Under the pieces are notes generated by a model. It was given only the letters and a program-made list of their open reading frames with translations. It did no database searches and was not told the DNA's origin. Positions 25,786 to 35,783 of a DNA stretch of 64,000 bases are shown piece by piece; position 1 is the first letter of the stretch; each line of letters starts with the position of its first letter. Position numbers and translations under genes: made by a program. This DNA is from Motiliproteus sp036961355 (GTDB lineage: Bacteria; Pseudomonadota; Gammaproteobacteria; Pseudomonadales; Balneatricaceae): NCBI GenBank assembly GCA_036961355.1, contig JBALVL010000017.1, forward strand, positions 29,553-93,552, given 5' to 3'.

Positions 25786-28620
25786 ATGGATAAAATTAGT
25801 GTTCGGGGCGCCAGAACCCACAATCTTAAGAACATCGATCTGGATATTCCCCGGGACAAACTGATCGTCATTACCGGCCTGTCCGGCTCAGGAAAGTCAT
25901 CACTGGCTTTTGATACCCTCTACGCCGAAGGACAACGGCGTTATGTCGAGTCACTATCGACCTACGCCCGCCAATTTCTATCGATGATGGAAAAACCCGA
26001 CATAGACCATATCGAGGGTCTGTCGCCGGCGATATCGATCGAACAGAAATCCACATCCCATAACCCCCGCTCGACCGTCGGTACTATCACTGAGATCTAC
26101 GATTACCTACGGCTGCTCTTTGCCCGTGCTGGTGAACCACGCTGCCCTGACCACGACCTGCCGCTTCGCGCCCAGGCGATCAGCCAGATGGTTGACCAGA
26201 TTCTGGCATTGGAAGAGGGCAGCAAAGTGATGCTGCTCGCCCCGGTAGTTCAGGGCCGCAAAGGTGAACACCTGCACCTGCTCGAGAACCTCAAAGCCCA
26301 AGGTTTTGTCCGAGCCCGTATCAACGGTATCGTGGCCGATCTCGATAGCCCGCCGGAGCTCGACAAGAAGAAGAAACACAATATCGAGGTGGTGATCGAT
26401 CGCTTTAAGGTACGCGACGATATTCAAGTACGACTGGCCGAATCGCTGGAGACCTGCATTCAACTCAGCGATGGCTTGGCGTATCTGGCATCAATGGATG
26501 ACGACGGCAGCCCCGATACTATTTTCTCGGCCCGCTTTGCCTGCCCCCAGTGCGGTCACAGCATTCAGGAACTCGAACCACGCCTGTTCTCATTCAACAG
26601 CCCACACGGCGCTTGCGGCCAATGCGATGGTCTAGGCGTTAAGCTGATCTTCGACCCCAACAAGGTAGTGGCCGATCCAACCCTGACACTCGCCCAAGGC
26701 GCGATCCGCGGCTGGGACCGCCGCAGCACTTACTATTACCAACTACTCAAAGCAGTTGCCAGCCATTATGGTTTTAACACTGAAACCCCGTTTGGCGAAC
26801 TCACCGAAGCGCAGCAGCACCGAATTCTGCAGGGTTCGGGCAACGATAAAATCGAATTCCATTACCTCAGCGATCGTGGCGACCTGACCCTAAAGTCACA
26901 CCCGTTCGAAGGGGTGATCCCCAACATGCAGCGCCGCTATCGGGATACCGAATCACAAACGGTTCGCGAAGATTTGGCGCGCTACCAGGCCCAACAACGC
27001 TGCCCGTCGTGCGATGGCTCCCGACTACGGCGCGAGGCCCGCCATGTCTATATCGACGAACACAATATCTCCGATATCACTGCACTACCCGTCGGCACAG
27101 CCACCGCTTACTTCGAGCAACTGAAACTGCCGGGAAAACAGGGAGAGATCGCTGATAAGATTCTCAAAGAGATCGGTGTGCGGCTCAACTTTTTAGTTAA
27201 TGTCGGACTCGACTATCTGACCCTTAATCGCAACGCCGACACCCTGTCGGGTGGTGAAGCGCAACGAATCCGGTTAGCCAGTCAGATCGGCGCTGGTCTG
27301 GTCGGCGTGATGTACATACTCGACGAACCATCGATCGGCCTGCACCAGCGTGACAATGAACGACTACTGACCACACTGACCCACCTGCGTGACTTGGGCA
27401 ACACCGTGATAGTGGTCGAGCACGATGAAGATGCGATCCGACAGGCTGACCATGTCATCGACATAGGCCCCGGTGCCGGCGTTCACGGCGGTGAGATCAT
27501 CGCCCAAGGCACCCCTGCCCAAGTGATGGCAAATCCAGCCTCGATTACCGGCCAATATCTGACCGGAACCCGTAAAATCGAAGTCCCGGCAGTGCGCAAC
27601 CCAGCCGACCCAAAACGCCAACTAAAGCTAAAACAGGCTCGTGGTAACAACTTACAACAGGTCGACCTGAGCATTCCACTGGGGCTGATGACCTGCATCA
27701 CCGGCGTTTCGGGGTCAGGTAAATCCACCCTGATCAACAACACCCTCTACCCGCTGGCCGCCACCGTTCTAAATAAAGCTACCACGCTAACAGCCCAGCC
27801 CCACGACTGTGTCGAGGGACTGGACCTGCTCGACAAGGTGGTCGATATCGACCAGAGCCCTATCGGACGCACGCCACGATCTAATCCGGCCACCTATACC
27901 GGCATCTTTACCCCGATGCGCGAGCTGTTCGCCGCCACTCATGAGGCACGCTCTCGCGGTTACAAACCGGGGCGCTTCAGCTTTAACGTCAAGGGTGGGC
28001 GCTGCGAATCCTGCCAGGGCGACGGCGTCATCAAGGTTGAGATGCACTTTCTGCCTGACATCTACGTCCCTTGTGATGTCTGCAAAGGTAAGCGCTACAA
28101 CCGCGAGACGCTGGAGATTACCTACAAGGGTAAGAATATCCATCAAGTGCTCGATATGACCGTCGAAGACGCCCACGAGTTCTTTGGCCCAGTGCCGATG
28201 CTGGCGCGGCGCTTACAAACGCTAATGGACGTCGGCTTGTCATATATTCGTCTGGGTCAGAGCGCAACGACATTATCGGGAGGTGAAGCGCAGCGGGTTA
28301 AGCTATCCAAGGAACTCTCTAAGAGGGATACCGGCAACACCCTCTACATCCTCGACGAACCAACCACCGGTTTGCACTTCTATGATATCCAGCAGCTACT
28401 CAACGTACTGCACCGCTTACGCGATCACGGCAACACGGTGGTCGTAATCGAGCACAATCTGGATGTTATCAAGACTGCCGACTGGATCGTCGACCTCGGC
28501 CCTGAAGGGGGTATTAACGGGGGCAGGATCATTGCCACCGGCACACCAGAACAGGTGGGTGACAGCGAGCAGTCACATACAGGCCGCTTCTTGAAGCCGC
28601 TACTAGAAAGGAACGCGTGA
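25786..28620 (+). CDS. uvrA: Excinuclease ABC subunit A
   Basis: A 944-residue ATPase that finds bulky DNA lesions and loads UvrB. Walker A motifs are GLSGSGKSS at 31-39 and GVSGSGKST near 641. Two zinc-binding groups (CPQCGHS...CGQC and CESCQGDG...CDVC) and two LSGGEAQR signatures are present. The length matches E. coli UvrA (940). AGAGG precedes the ATG. It is the only long plus-strand gene in the left half and converges on rplQ at a shared terminator. Confidence 0.98.
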   Translation: MDKISVRGARTHNLKNIDLDIPRDKLIVITGLSGSGKSSLAFDTLYAEGQRRYVESLSTYARQFLSMMEKPDIDHIEGLSPAISIEQKSTSHNPRSTVGTITEIYDYLRLLFARAGEPRCPDHDLPLRAQAISQMVDQILALEEGSKVMLLAPVVQGRKGEHLHLLENLKAQGFVRARINGIVADLDSPPELDKKKKHNIEVVIDRFKVRDDIQVRLAESLETCIQLSDGLAYLASMDDDGSPDTIFSARFACPQCGHSIQELEPRLFSFNSPHGACGQCDGLGVKLIFDPNKVVADPTLTLAQGAIRGWDRRSTYYYQLLKAVASHYGFNTETPFGELTEAQQHRILQGSGNDKIEFHYLSDRGDLTLKSHPFEGVIPNMQRRYRDTESQTVREDLARYQAQQRCPSCDGSRLRREARHVYIDEHNISDITALPVGTATAYFEQLKLPGKQGEIADKILKEIGVRLNFLVNVGLDYLTLNRNADTLSGGEAQRIRLASQIGAGLVGVMYILDEPSIGLHQRDNERLLTTLTHLRDLGNTVIVVEHDEDAIRQADHVIDIGPGAGVHGGEIIAQGTPAQVMANPASITGQYLTGTRKIEVPAVRNPADPKRQLKLKQARGNNLQQVDLSIPLGLMTCITGVSGSGKSTLINNTLYPLAATVLNKATTLTAQPHDCVEGLDLLDKVVDIDQSPIGRTPRSNPATYTGIFTPMRELFAATHEARSRGYKPGRFSFNVKGGRCESCQGDGVIKVEMHFLPDIYVPCDVCKGKRYNRETLEITYKGKNIHQVLDMTVEDAHEFFGPVPMLARRLQTLMDVGLSYIRLGQSATTLSGGEAQRVKLSKELSKRDTGNTLYILDEPTTGLHFYDIQQLLNVLHRLRDHGNTVVVIEHNLDVIKTADWIVDLGPEGGINGGRIIATGTPEQVGDSEQSHTGRFLKPLLERNA

Positions 28621-28733
28621 GAAGGCTACGGGACTAAACGTTAAGCGAAAACCTTACTCAGTTGGCACTCCTGTGCCGGCTGAGCAAAGCCCATCCAATA
28701 TGCTTCGTGATAATATTGAATAAACAGCAGGCC

Positions 28734-28763
28734 AAAAAAAACCCGGTATTAACCGGGTTTTTT
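28734..28763. terminator. Bidirectional terminator between uvrA and rplQ
   Basis: The stem AACCCGGT/ACCGGGTT (28740-28747 with 28752-28759) is flanked by an A run on the left and a T run on the right, so it ends both uvrA (plus) and the ribosomal cluster after rplQ (minus). Confidence 0.9.
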
Positions 28764-28787
28764 ATTTCGCCTAAAAATAGCTAAGTC

Positions 28788-29174
28788 TTACGACTCTTCT
28801 ACTTCTTCAGCGGCAACCGGACGGTCAACCAACTCAACGTAAGCCATAGGCGCATTGTCACCAGAGCGATAACCGCACTTGAGAATACGAATGTAGCCAC
28901 CAGGACGACTCGCGTAGCGAGGACCCAGTTCGTTGAACAGTTTACCCACAATCGCATCGCTGCGAGTACGGGCGAACGCCAGACGGCGGTTTGCAACAGA
29001 GTCGTTCTTAGCCAGAGTGATCAATGGCTCAGCAACGCTGCGCAGTTCTTTAGCTTTTGGCAAAGTCGTCTTAATCAACTCGTGCTCAAACAGGCTTACC
29101 GCCATGTTCTTGAACATCGCTTTACGATGCGAGCTGTTGCGATTAAGTTGACGGCCACTTTTACGATGACGCAT
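28788..29174 (-). CDS. rplQ: 50S ribosomal protein L17
   Basis: A 128-residue L17 beginning MRHRKSGRQLNRNSSHRK, with the usual KELRSVAEPLITLAK segment and an acidic tail (AAEEVEES). It is the last gene of the alpha operon, directly after rpoA, and is followed by the shared terminator. Confidence 0.98.
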   Translation of the reverse strand: MRHRKSGRQLNRNSSHRKAMFKNMAVSLFEHELIKTTLPKAKELRSVAEPLITLAKNDSVANRRLAFARTRSDAIVGKLFNELGPRYASRPGGYIRILKCGYRSGDNAPMAYVELVDRPVAAEEVEES

Positions 29175-29216
29175 GTTTAATTCCTTACGAAACTAGACGT
29201 TTTTAATCAAAGTCGC

Positions 29217-30218
29217 TTAAGAAGCAACTTTGTCGTCGTTTTTCAAGCTTGCTGGTGGCCAGTTCTCAAGACGCATGCCCAGAGACAGTCCCTTAGAGGC
29301 CAGAACATCTTTGATTTCAGTCAAAGACTTCTTGCCCAGGTTTGGCGTCTTCAGCAACTCAACTTCAGTCCGCTGGATCAGATCACCGATGTAGTACAGA
29401 TTCTCGGCTTTCAGACAGTTCGCAGAACGAACAGTCAGTTCCAGATCATCAACAGGACGCAGCAGGATCGGATCGATCTCTGGCTCAGGCTCTGCCTCGG
29501 CAACGCCGGACTCACCTTCCAGATCAACGAAGGCAACCAATTGCTGCTGCAGAATAGTTGCAGCGCGACGGATCGCTTCTTCCGGATCGATAGCACCGGT
29601 CGTTTCCAGATCGATAACCAGCTTATCCAAGTCGGTACGCTGCTCAACACGAGCACTCTCAACCACGTAAGATACGCGGCGGACAGGGCTATAACTCGCA
29701 TCCAACAACAGACGACCAATAGGACGGCTGTCTTCGTCGCCATTGTCACGCGCATCAGCGGCAACATAACCACGACCACAGGTGACTTTCAGCTGCATAG
29801 ACAGCTCAGCCTTATCACTCAGATGAGCGATAACGTGATCGGGATTGGCAAGTTCGATATCCTGGTTCAGTTGAATATCAGCTGCAGTAACAACACAAGG
29901 ACCTTTCTTGGTCAGTGTCAGCAGCGCTTCTTCGCCATTGTGCATGGCGACGGAAACGCCCTTCAGGTTAAGCAGGATCTCAATGACATCCTCCTGAACA
30001 CCTTCAATAGAGCTGTACTCGTGCTGCACACCATCAATCTCAACTTCTGAGATTGCGCAACCAGGCATCGAGGACAGAAGAATCCGTCGCAACGCATTGC
30101 CCAGTGTGTGGCCGAAACCACGCTCTAGCGGCTCGAGAGAGACCTTGGCACGAGTGCCAGAGATCTCTTGAACATCGATCCGGCTAGGGCTTAGAAATTC
30201 GTTTACAGAAGACTGCAT
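29217..30218 (-). CDS. rpoA: RNA polymerase alpha subunit
   Basis: A 333-residue alpha subunit. The N-terminal assembly domain includes PLERGFGHTLGNALRRILL; after a linker the C-terminal domain (VRSANCLKAENLYYIGDL, LGKKSLTEIKDVL) contacts UP elements and activators. It lies between rpsD and rplQ as in other gammaproteobacteria. Confidence 0.98.
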   Translation of the reverse strand: MQSSVNEFLSPSRIDVQEISGTRAKVSLEPLERGFGHTLGNALRRILLSSMPGCAISEVEIDGVQHEYSSIEGVQEDVIEILLNLKGVSVAMHNGEEALLTLTKKGPCVVTAADIQLNQDIELANPDHVIAHLSDKAELSMQLKVTCGRGYVAADARDNGDEDSRPIGRLLLDASYSPVRRVSYVVESARVEQRTDLDKLVIDLETTGAIDPEEAIRRAATILQQQLVAFVDLEGESGVAEAEPEPEIDPILLRPVDDLELTVRSANCLKAENLYYIGDLIQRTEVELLKTPNLGKKSLTEIKDVLASKGLSLGMRLENWPPASLKNDDKVAS

Positions 30219-30238
30219 TTGTTTCCACCTAGCAATAA

Positions 30239-30859
30239 TTACTTGGAGTACAGTTCAACGATCAGGTGTTCGTTGATCTCTGCAGACAGTTCTGCGCGCT
30301 CAGGGGCAGCTTTAAAAGTGCCTTCCATCTTCGCGTTGTCTACATCAACCCACTCGATCACAGTACGCTGAGAAGCCAGTTCCAGTGCGTTTTTGATGCG
30401 CAGCTGAGTCTTAGCCTTTTCACGAACAGTGACAACATCACCGGCCTTAATCTGGTAAGAGGCGATGTTAACCGTTTGACCATTCACAAGAATTGCTTTG
30501 TGTGAAACGATCTGACGAGCTTCAGAGCGAGTCGCTCCAAATCCCATGCGGTAAACCACGTTATCCAGGCGGCTTTCAAGCAGCTGCAACAAGTTCTCAC
30601 CGGTAGCGCCTTTAAGACGTGCGGCTTCTTTGTAGTAGCTGCGGAACTGACGCTCCAGAATGCCGTAAATGCGGCGAACTTTTTGCTTTTCACGCAGCTG
30701 CAGACCGTAGTCAGAAAGACGACTACGACGTGCGCCGTGTACTCCCGGAGGAGTTTCTGCCTTGCACTTCGAATCTAGTGCACGAACGCCGCTCTTAAGG
30801 AACAGGTCCGTACCTTCGCGGCGAGACAGTTTACATTTTGGTCCAATATATCGAGCCAT
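30239..30859 (-). CDS. rpsD: 30S ribosomal protein S4
   Basis: A 206-residue S4, beginning MARYIGPKCKLSRREG and holding the S4 RNA-binding domain (LESRLDNVVYRMGFG). In E. coli S4 represses translation of the alpha operon by binding the leader near rpsM. Its zinc-free form (no CXXC set) matches the enterobacterial type. Confidence 0.98.
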   Translation of the reverse strand: MARYIGPKCKLSRREGTDLFLKSGVRALDSKCKAETPPGVHGARRSRLSDYGLQLREKQKVRRIYGILERQFRSYYKEAARLKGATGENLLQLLESRLDNVVYRMGFGATRSEARQIVSHKAILVNGQTVNIASYQIKAGDVVTVREKAKTQLRIKNALELASQRTVIEWVDVDNAKMEGTFKAAPERAELSAEINEHLIVELYSK

Positions 30860-30874
30860 TTTACCGTCTCCTGA

Positions 30875-31267
30875 TTAAACGCGACGTTTCTTCGGCGGAC
30901 GACATCCATTGTGCGGGATGGGCGTCACGTCGGTGATGTTGGTGATTTTGTAACCTACGTTGTTCAAAGCACGAACTGCAGATTCACGACCCGGTCCAGG
31001 GCCTTTCACGAACACGTCGAGATTTTTCAGACCATACTCTTGAGCCGCTTGACCAGCACGCTCTGCTGCAACCTGAGCAGCGAACGGGGTGGACTTACGC
31101 GAACCACGGAAACCAGAACCACCAGCGGTGGCCCAGCTCAGAGTATTACCTTGACGATCGGTAATGGTCACGATTGTATTGTTGAACGAAGCATGGATGT
31201 GAGCGAACCCATCAACCACCTGCTTCGTAATTTTCTTGCGTTGTGTGCGAGCACCTGGCTTAGCCAT
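30875..31267 (-). CDS. rpsK: 30S ribosomal protein S11
   Basis: A 130-residue S11 with FNNTIVTITDRQGN and the conserved C-terminus (THIPHNGC-like ITDVTPIPHNGCRPPKKRR). It lies on the 30S platform. It sits between rpsM (24-base gap) and rpsD. Confidence 0.98.
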   Translation of the reverse strand: MAKPGARTQRKKITKQVVDGFAHIHASFNNTIVTITDRQGNTLSWATAGGSGFRGSRKSTPFAAQVAAERAGQAAQEYGLKNLDVFVKGPGPGRESAVRALNNVGYKITNITDVTPIPHNGCRPPKKRRV

Positions 31268-31291
31268 ATCGGTAGTTTCCTATCGCTTCCA

Positions 31292-31648
31292 CTACTTACG
31301 GATCGGTTTACGTGGGCCCTTACGGGTACGCGCATTAGTCTTAGTGCGCTGACCACGAACCGGCAGACTGCGACGGTGGCGAATACCACGGAAACAGCCA
31401 AGGTCCATAAGACGCTTGATATTCATGTTTACCTCACGGCGAAGGTCACCTTCTACACTTAACTTGGTGACTTCGGCACGTAGGCCATCCAGTTGTTCTT
31501 CAGACAGGTCTCCGATCTTAGCATCGGTAGCTACACCCACTGCGTCGCACAGCGACTGAGCAGTAGTTCGGCCAACTCCATAGATGTAAGTCAAGGAGAT
31601 CACCGCATGCTTATTGTCTGGAATATTGACGCCAGCTATACGGGCCAT
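31292..31648 (-). CDS. rpsM: 30S ribosomal protein S13
   Basis: A 118-residue S13 beginning MARIAGVNIPDNKHAV, with YIYGVGRTTAQ and the basic tail RTKTNARTRKGPRKPIRK that reaches the P-site tRNA. It is the first gene of the alpha group, 157 bases after rpmJ; this gap is where the S4-regulated leader would lie. Confidence 0.98.
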   Translation of the reverse strand: MARIAGVNIPDNKHAVISLTYIYGVGRTTAQSLCDAVGVATDAKIGDLSEEQLDGLRAEVTKLSVEGDLRREVNMNIKRLMDLGCFRGIRHRRSLPVRGQRTKTNARTRKGPRKPIRK

Positions 31649-31805
31649 TCAATTTACTCCGTTATCGGTCGACCGTTCATTAACAGTCAACACGCTTTGC
31701 TTTTACCACTCTGCGAAAGGCGCAAGATTATAGTGATTGATCGATTAAGATTCAACCACTATCTAACTATAATCTTTGCAACCTTCGCTCGAAAACAGTT
31801 CAGGC

Positions 31806-31922
31806 TTAACCCTGACGCTGCTTATGGCGAGGCTCTGTCTTGCAGATTACGCGAACGGATCCGTTACGACGTACAACCTTGCAGTTACGGCAAATCTTTT
31901 TTACAGATGCGCGTACTTTCAT
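31806..31922 (-). CDS. rpmJ: 50S ribosomal protein L36
   Basis: A 38-residue protein reading MKVRASVKKICRNCKVVR then a C..H-type zinc group (ICKTEPRHKQRQG). The Cys/His set (two Cys in CRNC, one in ICK and a His) marks the zinc-binding C+ form. It lies 29 bases after secY, its usual place at the end of the spc group. Confidence 0.96.
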   Translation of the reverse strand: MKVRASVKKICRNCKVVRRNGSVRVICKTEPRHKQRQG

Positions 31923-31951
31923 GATTTACTCCAAATAATGACAGCAACTGG

Positions 31952-33283
31952 TTAGCGAACCAGTCCGCCACCACCTTTAAGATTGGATTTTTTCATCAGT
32001 GAATCATACTGGTGAGACATCAAATGCGACTGTACTTGCGCCATGAAATCCATGACAACAACCACAACGATCAACAACGATGTTCCACCGAAGTAAAACG
32101 GTACATTCCATGCGACTACAAGAAACTGCGGCATCAGCGACACAGCGGTGATATATAAAGCACCGAAAAGTGTCAGACGCGACAGCACCTGGTCGATGTA
32201 ACGTGCCGATTGATCACCGGGACGAATACCGGGAATAAAGGCGCCGGATTTCTTCAAATTATCAGCCACTTCCTTCGGATTAAACATAATCGCGGTGTAG
32301 AAGTAGCAGAAGAAGATAATCGCAGCAGAAAACAGCAGGATGTAGAGCGGTTGACCTGGTCCAAGCGCCAACGCCATATCCTGCAGCCAATCCATGCCCT
32401 CTGTCTGACCAAACCACTGACCGACCGAAGCCGGGAACAGCAGAATACTGGAAGCGAAGATCGGCGGGATAACGCCGGCCATGTTCACTTTCAGTGGCAG
32501 ATGACTGGTTTGGGCGGCAAACACTTTCCTACCCTGCTGACGCTTTGCATAGTTAATGGTGATACGGCGTTGGCCGCGCTCCATAAACACTACAAAGGCC
32601 ACTGTTGCGATCGCCACGACAGCGATGGTCAACAACACCAGGATATTCAGATCACCTTGACGCGATGCTTCGAAGGACTGCCCGATTGCTCCGGGAAGAC
32701 CAGCGACGATACCGGCAAAGATCAACAGTGAAATACCGTTTCCGATTCCATTCTCGGTAATTTGCTCACCGAGCCACATCAGGAACACAGCACCAGAAAC
32801 GAGAGTTACAACAGCGACGAAATAAAAGCTTAGGTCTGCGCTGAAGGCAATACCCTGCCCTGCGAGACCGACCGCCATACCTAACGACTGAACGGTAGCC
32901 AGAATTACGGTACCGTAGCGGGTGTATTGGCTAATTTTCCGTCGACCTGCTTCACCCTCTTTCTTTAGCTGCGCTAACTGAGGACTAACAACGGTCAGCA
33001 GCTGCATGATAATCGAGGCAGAAATGTAGGGCATAATACCCAGTGCCAAGATACTCATGCGCTCCAAAGCACCACCGGAGAACATGTTAAACAAGCTCAG
33101 GATGGTACCTTGGTTTTGTTCGAACATAGCAGCAAGGCGATCAGGGTTGATTCCAGGAACTGGAATGTGTGCCCCGATGCGGTATACCACGATGGCCAGT
33201 AAAACAAACCATAGACGCGCTTTCAGCTCGCCTAGGCCGCTTTGTACTCCGGTGGGTGAACTACCTTTACCTTGCTTAGCCAT
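31952..33283 (-). CDS. secY: Protein translocase subunit SecY
   Basis: A 443-residue channel of the Sec translocon with ten transmembrane helices. Conserved elements include PGINPDRL, FNMFSGGALERMSI and, in the cytoplasmic loop, ITINYAKRQQGRKV. It lies between rplO and rpmJ as usual. The secD/secF/yajC genes that assist it are elsewhere in this window (55267-58614). Confidence 0.98.
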   Translation of the reverse strand: MAKQGKGSSPTGVQSGLGELKARLWFVLLAIVVYRIGAHIPVPGINPDRLAAMFEQNQGTILSLFNMFSGGALERMSILALGIMPYISASIIMQLLTVVSPQLAQLKKEGEAGRRKISQYTRYGTVILATVQSLGMAVGLAGQGIAFSADLSFYFVAVVTLVSGAVFLMWLGEQITENGIGNGISLLIFAGIVAGLPGAIGQSFEASRQGDLNILVLLTIAVVAIATVAFVVFMERGQRRITINYAKRQQGRKVFAAQTSHLPLKVNMAGVIPPIFASSILLFPASVGQWFGQTEGMDWLQDMALALGPGQPLYILLFSAAIIFFCYFYTAIMFNPKEVADNLKKSGAFIPGIRPGDQSARYIDQVLSRLTLFGALYITAVSLMPQFLVVAWNVPFYFGGTSLLIVVVVVMDFMAQVQSHLMSHQYDSLMKKSNLKGGGGLVR

Positions 33284-33718
33284 TTAGTCTTCGACCTTTC
33301 CGCCTGCGGCTTCGATCGCTGCACGGGCACCTTTGGTGACCTTCAGCCCCTTGACCGTAACGGCCTTGGTGATCTCGCCAGACAGGATTACTTTAGCTTC
33401 CTTAATGCTGTGACCAATAATATCAGCTGCTTCAAGAGCCGCCAGATCGATCACATCAGCAGCAACCTTAGCCAGTTCGTTCAAACGAATCTCGGCGCGG
33501 TACTGTGCTTTACGGGAAGTAAAACCGTACTTAGGTAGACGACGCTGCAAAGGCATCTGACCGCCTTCGAAACCAGGCTTAACAGAACCGCCAGAGCGGG
33601 ACTTCAAACCCTTGTGACCGCGACCTGCGGTCTTGCCCAAACCAGAACCGATACCACGACCAACGCGCTTAGGCGCTTTCTTGGAACCAGGAGCTGGGCT
33701 CAGAGTATTTAGACGCAT
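33284..33718 (-). CDS. rplO: 50S ribosomal protein L15
   Basis: A 144-residue L15 beginning MRLNTLSPAPGSKKAPKR with the glycine/arginine-rich N-terminal extension (GRGIGSGLGKTAGRGHKG) that penetrates 23S rRNA. Its stop codon abuts the secY start. Confidence 0.98.
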   Translation of the reverse strand: MRLNTLSPAPGSKKAPKRVGRGIGSGLGKTAGRGHKGLKSRSGGSVKPGFEGGQMPLQRRLPKYGFTSRKAQYRAEIRLNELAKVAADVIDLAALEAADIIGHSIKEAKVILSGEITKAVTVKGLKVTKGARAAIEAAGGKVED

Positions 33719-33732
33719 AATATGCCTCTCCT

Positions 33733-33912
33733 TTAACCTTCGACGCTAACCAGATAGTTAACTTTGTTAACCATGCCGCGAACGGAAGGAGTGTCTTCAA
33801 CTTCGACTGTGTGCCCGATACGGCGTAGTCCCAGACCTTTCAAGCACAACTTGTGCTTAGGTAGAGTACCGATAGAGCTGCGAGTCTGCGTCACTTTAAT
33901 TGTCTTAGCCAT
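33733..33912 (-). CDS. rpmD: 50S ribosomal protein L30
   Basis: A 59-residue L30 starting MAKTIKVTQTRSSIG and containing HTVEVEDTPSVRGMVNKV, the typical second half. It lies between rpsE and rplO with gaps of under 20 bases. Confidence 0.96.
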   Translation of the reverse strand: MAKTIKVTQTRSSIGTLPKHKLCLKGLGLRRIGHTVEVEDTPSVRGMVNKVNYLVSVEG

Positions 33913-33918
33913 CGCAGA

Positions 33919-34419
33919 TTACCCCAGAATTTCTTCAACAGTTTTGCCGCGCTTAGCAGCAACATCGTCAGGAGAACTCATCGCCTTCAGACCGTTGATG
34001 GTTGCGCGAACAACGTTTACCGGATTGGTAGAGCCGTAGCACTTAGCCAGTACGTTGTGTACACCAGCCAATTCCAATACCGCACGCATTGCGCCACCAG
34101 CGATAACGCCAGTACCTTCAGATGCAGGCTGCATGTAGACCTTAGACGCGCCGTGGCGAGCCTTGACCGGATACTGCAGCGTACCTGCGTTCAGTTCAAC
34201 ACTGATCATGTTGCGACGAGCTTGCTCCATCGCCTTCTGAATCGCGACAGGCACTTCACGCGCCTTACCACGACCGAAGCCGACTTTACCATTTCCGTCA
34301 CCAACAACAGTCAGAGCGGTAAAACCGAACACACGACCGCCTTTAACCACTTTGGCGACACGGTTGACCTGTACTAGCTTTTCTTGCAGGTCGCCATCTT
34401 TCTGTTCGTGATTTGCCAT
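33919..34419 (-). CDS. rpsE: 30S ribosomal protein S5
   Basis: A 166-residue S5. The N-terminal dsRBD-like domain has VNRVAKVVKGGRVFGF, and the second domain KARHGASKVYMQPASEG. It affects decoding accuracy together with S4. It sits in normal spc order after rplR. Confidence 0.98.
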   Translation of the reverse strand: MANHEQKDGDLQEKLVQVNRVAKVVKGGRVFGFTALTVVGDGNGKVGFGRGKAREVPVAIQKAMEQARRNMISVELNAGTLQYPVKARHGASKVYMQPASEGTGVIAGGAMRAVLELAGVHNVLAKCYGSTNPVNVVRATINGLKAMSSPDDVAAKRGKTVEEILG

Positions 34420-34429
34420 AACCTAACCT

Positions 34430-34780
34430 TTAGAATTCCAGGCCGCCTTCACGCGCCGCTTCTGCCAACGCTTTGACTCTGCCGTGGTATTTAAAACCGG
34501 CACGGTCAAAAGCAACCTTGGTAACACCTGCGCTCTTAGCGCGCTCAGCAATCAATGCACCGACCTTAGAGGCCGCCTCAGAGTTGCCAGTAGCGTCTGC
34601 ACGCAATTCTTTCTCTACCGTAGAAGCACTCGCAAGCACTTTTCCGCCACAGCCAGAAATTATCTGGGCATAGATGTGACGAGGAGTACGGTAGACACAG
34701 AGACGTGTCGCATCCATCTCACGCATTTTACTGCGGGAGCGGCGGGCACGACGTAAACGAGATTCATTCTTTACGCTCAT
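34430..34780 (-). CDS. rplR: 50S ribosomal protein L18
   Basis: A 116-residue L18 that binds 5S rRNA, beginning with a basic stretch (RLRRARRSRSKMREM) and containing YRTPRHIYAQII and VAFDRAGFKYHGRVKALA. It lies between rplF and rpsE. Confidence 0.98.
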   Translation of the reverse strand: MSVKNESRLRRARRSRSKMREMDATRLCVYRTPRHIYAQIISGCGGKVLASASTVEKELRADATGNSEAASKVGALIAERAKSAGVTKVAFDRAGFKYHGRVKALAEAAREGGLEF

Positions 34781-34792
34781 GATCCTGCCCTA

Positions 34793-35326
34793 CTATTTCT
34801 TCTTAGCTTCTTTACGACGCACATATTCGTCAGCATAACGAACACCCTTGCCCTTATAAGGCTCTGGTGGACGGAAGGCGCGAATTTCTGCGGCAGCTTG
34901 ACCTAGCTTTTGTTTATCAGCAGCTTTCAGAACGATAGAGGTCTGAGATGGCATTTCCGCAGAAACACCTTCTGGCAGCTGGTAATTAACCGGATGCGAA
35001 AAGCCCAGAGTCAGGTTTAGAACCGACCCTTTGACCGCACCACGATAACCAACACCGATCAGATCCAATTTCTTCTCGAAGCCCTGAGTAACACCAACAA
35101 CCATGTTGTTAGCTAGGGAACGCATGGTACCGGACAGGGCTTTAGCCTGCTTGGAACCATCGCGTGCGGCGAACTGAAGAGAACCCTCTTCAGCAACGAC
35201 GGTAACACTCGGGTGGATATCCAGACCCAGTGAACCTTTGCCGCCTTTGACGTTCAGTGACTGACCGTCAAGCTTAATCTCTACGCCAGAGGGGATAACG
35301 ACGGGCGCTTTAGCGATACGTGACAT
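34793..35326 (-). CDS. rplF: 50S ribosomal protein L6
   Basis: A 177-residue L6 with the standard start MSRIAKAPVVIP and the conserved RPPEPYKGKGVRYADEYVRR near the C-terminus. It sits near the factor-binding site of the 50S subunit. Order rpsH-rplF-rplR is standard. Confidence 0.98.
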   Translation of the reverse strand: MSRIAKAPVVIPSGVEIKLDGQSLNVKGGKGSLGLDIHPSVTVVAEEGSLQFAARDGSKQAKALSGTMRSLANNMVVGVTQGFEKKLDLIGVGYRGAVKGSVLNLTLGFSHPVNYQLPEGVSAEMPSQTSIVLKAADKQKLGQAAAEIRAFRPPEPYKGKGVRYADEYVRRKEAKKK

Positions 35327-35335
35327 TACAACCTC

Positions 35336-35728
35336 CTAGAATACGGTGCAGATGACTTCACCACCGATATTTGCAGCGCGAGCTGCTCGGTCGGTCATGA
35401 CACCTTTAGAGGTTGAAATAATGGCAATACCTAGACCGTCGCGAACTTTTGGAAGTTCACCAGCGGTCTTATAGACGCGCATAGACGGACGGCTAACGCG
35501 ATCGATTGTCTCGATTACGGGCTTGCCTTCGAAATACTTGAGTTCGATGTTAAGAACGGGCTTCACATCTCCTTCAACGCTGAATCCAGTGATATAACCT
35601 TCATCCTGCAGAACTTGGGCAACAGCCGTTTTCTGCGTAGATGTAGGCATCGACACTGTGACTTTTTCAGCCATCAAACCGTTGCGGATACGCGTTAACA
35701 TATCTGCAAGTGTGTCTTGCATGCTCAT
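35336..35728 (-). CDS. rpsH: 30S ribosomal protein S8
   Basis: A 130-residue S8 with DTLADMLTRIRNG and the C-terminal STSKGVMTDRAARAA. In E. coli S8 represses the spc operon by binding near the rplE start; a matching site was not tested here. A second ATG two codons in is an alternative start. Confidence 0.98.
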   Translation of the reverse strand: MSMQDTLADMLTRIRNGLMAEKVTVSMPTSTQKTAVAQVLQDEGYITGFSVEGDVKPVLNIELKYFEGKPVIETIDRVSRPSMRVYKTAGELPKVRDGLGIAIISTSKGVMTDRAARAANIGGEVICTVF

Positions 35729-35783
35729 TTAATGAGTCCTCACTATTGTGCAGCTGATCAGCTCCGGATATCGGAGCCGTTGC